From: CAMLQK01 sp035478775
GTDB taxonomy: Bacteria > Patescibacteriota > Saccharimonadia > Saccharimonadales > UBA4665
DNA: 64,000 nucleotides
Assembly (NCBI GenBank): GCA_035478775.1
Contig: DATIJG010000002.1
Location: forward strand, 62,001 to 126,000
Reading direction: 5' to 3'
This document shows, piece by piece, positions 58,445 through 64,000 of this stretch; the first letter of the stretch is position 1; every line of letters starts with the position of its first letter. Position numbers and translations under genes: made by a program. The notes beneath the pieces were generated by a model. It was not told the origin of the DNA. It saw nothing but the letters and a program-made list of their open reading frames with translations, and did no database searches.

Positions 58445-59389
58445 TTACGTTTGGTCGGTTTTGTCGGAGTTGCCCGCCACAAGCTTCGTGTCTGGTTTTT
58501 CGGCTGTAACCTCGCTCGTCAATTGGTGAAGTTTAAGTTTTTTGCCGGCATGTAGCGCTAAAACAACGATAAACAAAATTCCTAAAACCACCAAATATGC
58601 TGCGCGGTCGATAACATTGGCCGCCACAATCACGCCACTGCCCAAATGATGCAAATGCTCCGTAAACAGTAAAAATGATTCGCGAATACCAATCGCCCCG
58701 GGTGTGAGTGCCACAAACAAGGCAAAATTTGCAGCGCCAGTGTATGTAAGGGCTTGCCCGATGCCCACGCCTTGCTTAACAGTGCTAATTTCTACAAAAT
58801 AAATAATAAACTGAGCAAGCGCTTGCACAACGGTTGCTACAAACAACCAGCCTAAAATTGGCAATTGCATGCCAGCCTCGGCCTGAAATTGAGAGCGCCG
58901 GGCATACCACCAAAGCACCACCCAACTGGCGGCGCTGGCGCACAGCACGCCCAAGACGGTTTTCCACCAGGCCAGACTGCCCGCAAACAACATGCCGGCG
59001 CTGATAATTGCATAAAACGCATAATAAATAAGTGTTGCGAAAATGTATTTCTTAATGCCGAGGCCATGTTTTTTCTTGAGGTAGACGGCCCGTAAGCCTG
59101 GCCCGCTCTGCCCTGGCCCAAAAAAATTTAACAGCGACGAGTACGAACTAAGCATGACGTTCTCGCGTAGCGGCATGCTTTTGTTGTATAAGTGCATCGT
59201 TACTTGCAATACTGCAGCTAAAGCGCCCCACCATACGGCATATAAAGCTAAAAGAACGACCAAAGTACTCCATTTAAGATGCTTGAACTGATGTAATACC
59301 TCAGGGTGGGCATGCAAATACTTAGCAAACACTGTGGCGGTGGCTACGAGTAAAAGCGCGGCTACCAGTGTTTTTGCGTACTTCTTCAT
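58445..59389 (-). CDS. Flippase-like / LPG synthase TM-domain protein (UPF0104), 314 aa
   Basis: About eight helices of the lysylphosphatidylglycerol synthetase transmembrane / AglD family: SSLLNFFGPGQSGPGLRAVYLKKKHG (the NxxxPGxxGxxxRA motif), a second conserved stretch YTGAANFALFVALTPGAIGIRES, and a C-terminal helix before a charged tail. Members transfer or flip lipid-linked sugars or amino acids. The start at 59389 (MKKYAKTLV) has a TATACT box 8 nt upstream. Beside glycosyltransferase genes, a role in surface glycolipids is likely. Confidence 0.88.
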   Translation of the reverse strand: MKKYAKTLVAALLLVATATVFAKYLHAHPEVLHQFKHLKWSTLVVLLALYAVWWGALAAVLQVTMHLYNKSMPLRENVMLSSYSSLLNFFGPGQSGPGLRAVYLKKKHGLGIKKYIFATLIYYAFYAIISAGMLFAGSLAWWKTVLGVLCASAASWVVLWWYARRSQFQAEAGMQLPILGWLFVATVVQALAQFIIYFVEISTVKQGVGIGQALTYTGAANFALFVALTPGAIGIRESFLLFTEHLHHLGSGVIVAANVIDRAAYLVVLGILFIVVLALHAGKKLKLHQLTSEVTAEKPDTKLVAGNSDKTDQT

Positions 59390-59397
59390 ACCAATAC

Positions 59398-59403
59398 AGT
59401 ATA
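59398..59403 (-). promoter_or_regulatory. -10 box of the flippase-like gene, leaderless type
   Basis: TATACT on the minus strand ends 8 nt before the ATG at 59389. Confidence 0.5.
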
Positions 59404-59494
59404 CTGCAAAGTTTTTTGCTGCCAAAAACACGCCTTGGTAAATTGTAGATTCAGTATATCTTCAGTTGGTTATGTATAATGGGCTGTAAGTATT

Positions 59495-60994
59495 ATGAAT
59501 ATTAAACAACTTGCCTCTCGTCTGTATTTGCTTTTGGCCGCCCGCTGGCTGCGCAACTTGATGTTCGGCTTTTTTGTGTTTGAGGCGTTATGGTTTGTTT
59601 TTTCGGCCGTTTACCCTATGGCTTTTGATGAAGATTTCCACTTTGGGATTATAAAAATCTATTCACACCACTGGCTGCCCTTTCTGAGCAGTCAGCCGCC
59701 CGGTGCCGACGCTTATGGCGCCGTAGCGCGCGATCCGTCGTATTTATACCACTATGTAATGAGCTTCCCGTATAGGCTGCTTGAGCATATTACTAGTAAC
59801 CAAACCGCTCAAATTGTTACTTTGCGGCTCATAAACGTGGCACTATTTACACTTGGTTTGGCACTATTTTACCGGTTTATGATGCGCGTGCTTGGTTCAC
59901 GCGCGATCGCCAACACTAGTTTGGCACTGTTTATCCTTATCCCTATTGTGCCGCAGCTGGCCGCGCATATTAACTACGACAACTTGCTGATGCCGCTTAC
60001 AGCTTACACTTTTCTTTTGGTATTTGATGTGCAGCAGCAACTTAAAAGGCGTACTGTCAATTTTAAAACGCTCTTTATTTTATTGAACGTATGTTTGCTT
60101 ACGAGCCTCGTTAAATACGCATATCTGCCGGTTTTTGTGGCCGCCTGCTTGTTCGTCTTGGGGTACGGCCAGATGCAATTCCGTCATTTGCCCGCATTTA
60201 AGAAGGCGTTTACAAAAGCTCGCGCCAGCTTTTCGGTGAAAATGACGGTAGGTTTTGTGCTGCTTACATTGTTGAGTAGTGGCTTGTTTATGCAGCGCTA
60301 TGGTGTAAATGCCATTAAATACCACAAGCCGATTGCCGATTGTGGTGCCGTACTCGATTATAGCCATTGCAGCGCATACGGCCCATGGATCCGTAACTAC
60401 GACTACGCCGAAGTAAAAACCACCGTCGACAAAAACCCTTTCAAATATTTTATTTCATGGGAGCAGGGTTTGCACTCCCGGTTATTTTTTGCTATTAACA
60501 CTCCAGCGAGCGGCTATGTGAATTATCCGCCGTTGCCGCTACCTTATCAAACAGCACTGGTGCTTGGTATAGCAGGCGTGCTCGTGATGCTTGTCTATGC
60601 CCGCCGGATTTTTGCTGAGCCGTACATGGTGTTCGCTGGCCTAGCGACTGTGGCGTATATCATTGCCCTGTTTATGGAAGATTACAGCCAGTTTGTAGAG
60701 ACCGCCCAGCCGGTCGCCATCAACGGCCGCTATTTGCTACCGGTGTTATTTTTGCTCGCTTGCCTTTTTGCGCGTGGCTTCCAACTACTTTTGGCATCGC
60801 CTAAAAAGGCATTGCTCAAGCCATTCTTAGCAATGCTGGTATTGTTGTGTTTTTTGCAAGGCGGTGGTGTAATGACCTTTATTTTGCGGAGTGACGCAAG
60901 CTGGGACTGGCCGAACAATACAGTCGTACATATAAATAATGCCGCCCGTAAAGTACTCGCGCCGATAGTGTGGGAAGGCAGCAAATATTACTAG
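59495..60994 (+). CDS. Polytopic GT-C-like glycosyltransferase/mannosyltransferase, 499 aa
   Basis: Eleven to thirteen helices with an acidic first outer loop AFDEDFHFGIIKIYSHHWLPF, which looks like the catalytic Asp/Glu loop of GT-C enzymes, and NYDNLLMPLTAYTFLLV further on. A soluble-looking segment lies at residues ~280-330 (YHKPIADCGAVLDYSHC). Such proteins use lipid-linked sugars to glycosylate outside the membrane. The lipid-sugar donor may come from the GT2 enzyme encoded just downstream. TATAAT lies 14 nt before the ATG. Confidence 0.8.
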   Translation: MNIKQLASRLYLLLAARWLRNLMFGFFVFEALWFVFSAVYPMAFDEDFHFGIIKIYSHHWLPFLSSQPPGADAYGAVARDPSYLYHYVMSFPYRLLEHITSNQTAQIVTLRLINVALFTLGLALFYRFMMRVLGSRAIANTSLALFILIPIVPQLAAHINYDNLLMPLTAYTFLLVFDVQQQLKRRTVNFKTLFILLNVCLLTSLVKYAYLPVFVAACLFVLGYGQMQFRHLPAFKKAFTKARASFSVKMTVGFVLLTLLSSGLFMQRYGVNAIKYHKPIADCGAVLDYSHCSAYGPWIRNYDYAEVKTTVDKNPFKYFISWEQGLHSRLFFAINTPASGYVNYPPLPLPYQTALVLGIAGVLVMLVYARRIFAEPYMVFAGLATVAYIIALFMEDYSQFVETAQPVAINGRYLLPVLFLLACLFARGFQLLLASPKKALLKPFLAMLVLLCFLQGGGVMTFILRSDASWDWPNNTVVHINNAARKVLAPIVWEGSKYY

Positions 60995-61105
60995 TCGCTA
61001 TGTTTCCGCTCTGGCCTAAAAAACTAAAAGCGGCCTCAGTTTGGCAAGCCCACCGCTAATCTTCAGCTAAAAAGCGCTATAATGGTTGTATAACCGAGGT
61101 AAAAA

Positions 61106-62065
61106 GTGAAATTAGTTGTACAAGTGTCGTGCCTGAATGAGGCCGAGACACTACCCCTAGTCTTAAAGACCATACCTAAAAAGATTCCCGGCATTGATAG
61201 CATCGAGGTGCTGATTATCGATGACGGTTGCACCGATAACACTGTCGAAGTTGCTGAAAAGCACGGTGTCAAACACTTTGTTATCCATCGCTGCAATAAA
61301 GGTTTAGGTATGGGTTTCAAAGATGGACTTAACCGCTCGCTTGAACTTGGCGCCGACATCATCGTACACACGGACGGTGACAACCAATATCCGCAGGAGT
61401 GCATCCCTGACCTGATTAAACCAGTTTTAGATGGCAGGGCTGACATGGTAATTGCCGACCGCCAAGTGCAATCTATCGAGCATTTTTCAAAGGGCAAAAA
61501 GTTAATGCAGGCCATTGGCACGCGCATTTTGAACGCGGCTGCCGGCACTAAAATACCTGACGCGCCGAGCGGTTTTCGGGCATATTCGCGCGACGCGGCT
61601 ATGCAATTGAATGTCGTTACCAAGTTCAGCTACGCTATGGAGACGCTTATTCAGGCCGGCAACAAGCGCATGGCAATTGCCACTATTAAAATTAAGACTA
61701 ACCCGAAAACACGCGAATCACGCTTATTTAAGTCGTCATGGGAGCATGTATACAAATCGGGCATCGCTATCGCGCGTGCCTTTATAATGTACCGGCCGTA
61801 TGTTATTTTTAACACTTTTGCGATGGTGATGTTTTTGGCCGGCCTGGTGCCTTTCTTGCGCTACGTTATCTTTTTTATGGTCGACAAACACCCTGGCGCA
61901 CACATTCAATCGCTCATTGCTGGCAGCGTGTTTTTAATTGCAGCGTTCATTTCGTTTAGCCTGAGTATTATTTCAGACCTGACGCGTATTAACCGTTCGT
62001 TGGCCGAAGACACACTCGAACAAATCAAGCGACAGCGGTTTGACAACCTGCAAACTAAAGACTAA
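61106..62065 (+). CDS. GT2 glycosyltransferase, polyprenyl-phosphate sugar synthase type, 319 aa
   Basis: GT-A fold: KLVVQVSCLNEAETLPLVL, then EVLIIDDGCTDNTVEVA, HRCNKGLGMGFKDGL and IIVHTDGDNQYP (DxD-like metal site), and the DPM1-type APSGFRAYSR motif. Two C-terminal helices (~225-250, 265-290) anchor the enzyme. It probably makes polyprenyl-phosphate-linked hexose for the GT-C enzyme upstream. GTG start preceded by GAGG. TATAAT lies at 61078-61083. Confidence 0.92.
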   Translation: MKLVVQVSCLNEAETLPLVLKTIPKKIPGIDSIEVLIIDDGCTDNTVEVAEKHGVKHFVIHRCNKGLGMGFKDGLNRSLELGADIIVHTDGDNQYPQECIPDLIKPVLDGRADMVIADRQVQSIEHFSKGKKLMQAIGTRILNAAAGTKIPDAPSGFRAYSRDAAMQLNVVTKFSYAMETLIQAGNKRMAIATIKIKTNPKTRESRLFKSSWEHVYKSGIAIARAFIMYRPYVIFNTFAMVMFLAGLVPFLRYVIFFMVDKHPGAHIQSLIAGSVFLIAAFISFSLSIISDLTRINRSLAEDTLEQIKRQRFDNLQTKD

Positions 62066-62089
62066 TTTGCCGTAATCCGCGGTGGCTAC

Positions 62090-62095
62090 TATACT
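62090..62095 (+). promoter_or_regulatory. -10 box of the pilin-like gene, leaderless type
   Basis: TATACT ends 6 nt before the ATG at 62102; no ribosome site in the gap. Confidence 0.6.
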
Positions 62096-62101
62096 GGCAA
62101 T

Positions 62102-62581
62102 ATGAAACGTGTGCGGCCTCTAGACCAACAAGGCTTTACCATCCCTGAGCTTTTGGTAGCATTGGGTATGGTGCTCGGGCTTTGCGTGGGCGCATATTAT
62201 GTGTTGCGGCCACAAAGTTTCGACCCGCAAACACGCGATGCCCAACGCATGGTCGGTGCTTCGCAGCTTATGGTCGGACTTGAAAAATACTACGCCGACA
62301 ATGGTCATTTACCGACTAGTATCACTAGTAAAAAGAAGGTTGTAGGCAGTGATAAAGATTCCGCAAACTTGTGCACCGACCTTGTTCCAAAATATATGAA
62401 AGACTTGCCTCTCGACCCAACTTGGGGTGTGGAAATTGAAAACGGTGGCTGTAGCGCAAAAAATCAGCAGTATATTGCCAGTTATTTGGTGAGCGCCACG
62501 GCTAGTGGCGGCCACACTATTTTGTACGTTGCGGCACCAATGGCCGAAGGCTCGAGCATCCACTTGCAACGGACATTGTAA
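62102..62581 (+). CDS. Type IV pilin-like protein with prepilin leader, 159 aa
   Basis: A short basic leader then the prepilin peptidase site QQG-FTIPELLVALGMVLGL, with the conserved Glu at +5 and a long hydrophobic helix. The C-terminal domain has two Cys (CTDLVPKYMKDLPLDPTWGV ... GGCSAKN), as in the disulfide loop of pseudopilins, and LPLDPTWG is the pseudopilin-type Pro-Asp-Pro block. It is a single gene here; assembly genes are outside the window. Type IV pili are used by Saccharibacteria for motility and host contact. Confidence 0.9.
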   Translation: MKRVRPLDQQGFTIPELLVALGMVLGLCVGAYYVLRPQSFDPQTRDAQRMVGASQLMVGLEKYYADNGHLPTSITSKKKVVGSDKDSANLCTDLVPKYMKDLPLDPTWGVEIENGGCSAKNQQYIASYLVSATASGGHTILYVAAPMAEGSSIHLQRTL

Positions 62582-62720
62582 GTTGTACACAAGGTTTTGT
62601 TGGCGCGCATTTGTAACAGATGTTACTGCGTGGTTTTTGGTCTGCGCCTACAGTAAAAACAGGCTGCCGGTTAAGAAAGCGTCATATGAAAGCAGACGGC
62701 CAGCCAAAAGGAGGTGTGAA

Positions 62721-63086
62721 ATGGAAACACTGCCAACCTTGACTACTTTTATAGGAGTGATGGCTGACGCCGACGCTCCGCCACGAGTTCGGAAAGACCA
62801 AGACCCGATCACAAAGCAGTATCGCCGTGACCAACTCAAACAGTGGTATGCGCGTCGTCGCCATATGCTGGAGTCGCAATATTTTAATTGGTTGCGCACG
62901 CACAGCTACGATTATCGCACACGGCCCTGGACGATTGAATTTATGAGCCGAATGATGATCCAACATGCCGTTTCGGCCGAGCAAGACCCGGACGTACGCA
63001 ACTTCCGCCGTCAAGAACTATTGCGTCGGTGGCGAAACTTTTCGACTAAGGCCCGCAATTTGGCAAACCCTGAAAATATAGTGTAA
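62721..63086 (+). CDS. Unknown basic protein, 121 aa
   Basis: A strong AAAGGAGGTGTGAA site just before the ATG at 62721 fixes the start; the frame itself extends upstream into the pilin gene. The product is helical and very rich in Arg, Gln and Trp (KQYRRDQLKQWYARRRHMLE, FRRQELLRRWRNFSTKARN), with two similar Arg-rich helices that may be a duplicated nucleic-acid-binding unit. No family recognised. One of the best ribosome sites in the window implies high translation. Confidence 0.7.
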   Translation: METLPTLTTFIGVMADADAPPRVRKDQDPITKQYRRDQLKQWYARRRHMLESQYFNWLRTHSYDYRTRPWTIEFMSRMMIQHAVSAEQDPDVRNFRRQELLRRWRNFSTKARNLANPENIV

Positions 63087-63118
63087 AAATCGCACCGAAT
63101 TTGCTACTATATAACGAT

Positions 63119-63160
63119 ATGACTTTTTGGCTTGTCGAAAGGTGCTCACCGCCTAAATGA
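63119..63160 (+). CDS. Possible 13-codon leader peptide coupled to the CNNM gene
   Basis: ATG at 63119 opens MTFWLVERCSPPK and stops at TGA 63158-63160, which overlaps the ATG of the CNNM/CBS gene as ATGA. TACTAT at 63105-63110 lies 8 nt upstream, the same distance as other leaderless starts. This would give a leaderless upstream ORF that couples translation. It could also be chance. Confidence 0.35.
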   Translation: MTFWLVERCSPPK

Positions 63161-64000
63161 GTATGCTTGTCACACTTCTAGTAGTGTTTGTTTTGGTGCT
63201 TTTTTCGGCAATTTGTTCAGGCCTGAACGTGGCGCTGATGTCACTAGACATTGCTGATTTGCGCCGCAAAGCCAAGCTCGGCAACCCAGCCGCCAAACTT
63301 GTGTTGCCGGTACGCAAAAATATCCATTTATCGTTGGCGGGCATTTTACTAGTGAACGTCGCGGCCGTATCTGTTACTTCGATTGTATTGGAAGGCCAAT
63401 TCAACGGTGTCATTGCCGTACTAATAAGCACTTTACTTATTGTAATTTTCGGCGAAATTATGCCGCAAGCCATTTTCATGCGTTTTGCGCTTGGCTTTTC
63501 GGCCACACTTGTACCTTTGCTGCGCCTGATGATTTTAGCCACTTACCCTATTTCCAAACCGCTGCAGCTGTTGCTCGATAGTTTTTTCGGCCCGCAAAAA
63601 GCCAAATTGCAAAGCCGCCATGAATTGGGCATGATTATTGCTGAACATCTCCGTGACCAAGAAAGTGAACTTGACGCTGATGAAGCCGAGATTATGCGTG
63701 GCGCTATTACGCTCAGCGAAAAGAAAGTGCGCGATATTATGACGCCGCTTGAGCAGGTGTATTGGCTGACTCCGGACACTGATATAACGCTCGACGTTAT
63801 TGGCGAGCTAAAAGCCACCGGCCACAGCCGAGTGCCGATATTCAACGGTGCCAAGACGGTTTGTTTTGGTGTGTTCCTGGTTAAAGATCTGGTTGATATT
63901 AACTTCGAGACAGCCCAGCTTAAGGTGTACGATTTGCCGCTCTACCCTTGTCAAGTAGTCGGTGCAATGACCGCGCTCGATACCCTTTTCCGCAAATTTA
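63157..64000 (+). CDS. CNNM/CorC-family membrane protein with CBS domains, cut by the right edge
   Basis: Residues 1-~150 form the CNNM (DUF21) transmembrane domain with the hallmark LIVIFGEIMPQAIFM and a first helix VFVLVLFSAICSGLNVALMS. An acidic helix bundle follows (EHLRDQESELDADEAEIMRGA), then KKVRDIMTPLEQVYWL and a CBS pair (SRVPIFNGAKTVCFGVFLVKDLVD) that begins to be cut off at 64000. The family exports or regulates Mg2+/Co2+ transport. The frame is open through the window end after 281 codons. AAAGG lies 14 nt before the ATG. Confidence 0.93.
   Translation, partial: MSMLVTLLVVFVLVLFSAICSGLNVALMSLDIADLRRKAKLGNPAAKLVLPVRKNIHLSLAGILLVNVAAVSVTSIVLEGQFNGVIAVLISTLLIVIFGEIMPQAIFMRFALGFSATLVPLLRLMILATYPISKPLQLLLDSFFGPQKAKLQSRHELGMIIAEHLRDQESELDADEAEIMRGAITLSEKKVRDIMTPLEQVYWLTPDTDITLDVIGELKATGHSRVPIFNGAKTVCFGVFLVKDLVDINFETAQLKVYDLPLYPCQVVGAMTALDTLFRKF

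Noticed and set aside
1..64000. CRISPR array, insertion sequence or prophage
   Set aside because: No regularly spaced repeats, transposase or integrase, capsid, terminase or portal genes were seen on either strand; the single tail-fibre-like gene is not enough for a prophage call.

Overview
The window looks like a piece of a small-genome Patescibacteria (CPR) chromosome, most likely Candidatus Saccharibacteria. This is inferred from gene content: sortase, DUF3048, DUF5684, PEGA and type IV pilin-like envelope proteins, many lineage-specific proteins without recognisable family, single tRNA genes, and no biosynthetic operons. TGA acts as a stop codon (for example in the ATGA overlap of the ABC genes near 53.85 kb), so the recoded-TGA CPR groups are excluded. 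No phylogenetic marker was searched.

Layout. 0-6.8 kb: a truncated unknown gene, the GTPase Der, and a histidine kinase / response regulator / pseudouridine synthase operon on the minus strand. 6.9-15.0 kb: eight consecutive minus-strand genes with no or only remote family resemblance (GNAT-like, DUF218-like, kinase-like without its catalytic loop, a tail-fibre/C1q-like jelly roll). 15-24.3 kb: scattered single genes (HAD phosphatase, M20 peptidase, SemiSWEET-like transporter, Nudix, ArsR regulator with YCII protein, NTF2-like protein, dUTPase). 24.3-26.6 kb: a disturbed zone with a ~100-bp imperfect direct repeat that carries a terminator and the tail of tRNA-Glu, a MazG-like gene between the copies, and a gene with two compensating frameshifts. 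26.6-29.5 kb: RlmH, a TylF-type methyltransferase, and a umuDC operon whose UmuD has lost its protease dyad. 30.2-41 kb: a second two-component system with DUF3048, GalE, membrane-anchored envelope proteins, a lipoprotein, a sortase and tRNA-Leu. 41-49.5 kb: membrane proteins, a two-gene ATP-citrate lyase operon, an acyltransferase. 49.4-51.1 kb: an operon for nucleotide-pool and DNA sanitation (xthA, MazG-like, MutT). 51.3-58.4 kb: PyrH, tRNA-Ser, a MacB-type ABC exporter, an atypical Nramp transporter, VKOR, and a membrane serine protease. 58.4-64 kb: a lipid flippase-like protein, glycosyltransferases, a pilin, and a CNNM/CBS protein cut by the right edge.

How genes work together: two two-component systems sense envelope or medium state; several genes handle surface glycans and proteins (GalE, two glycosyltransferases, acyltransferase, flippase-like protein, sortase, pilin); another set protects nucleotides and DNA (dUTPase, two MazG-like enzymes, MutT, ExoIII, UmuC). 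The most unexpected metabolic item is the ATP-citrate lyase pair, which keeps the phospho-histidine and citryl-CoA-lyase histidine but has one substrate-pocket histidine replaced by alanine.

A window-wide pattern is that at least fourteen lead genes have a TATAAT-like box ending exactly 6 or 8 nt before the start codon and no Shine-Dalgarno site, as expected for leaderless transcripts, while operon-internal genes carry GGAGG-type sites.
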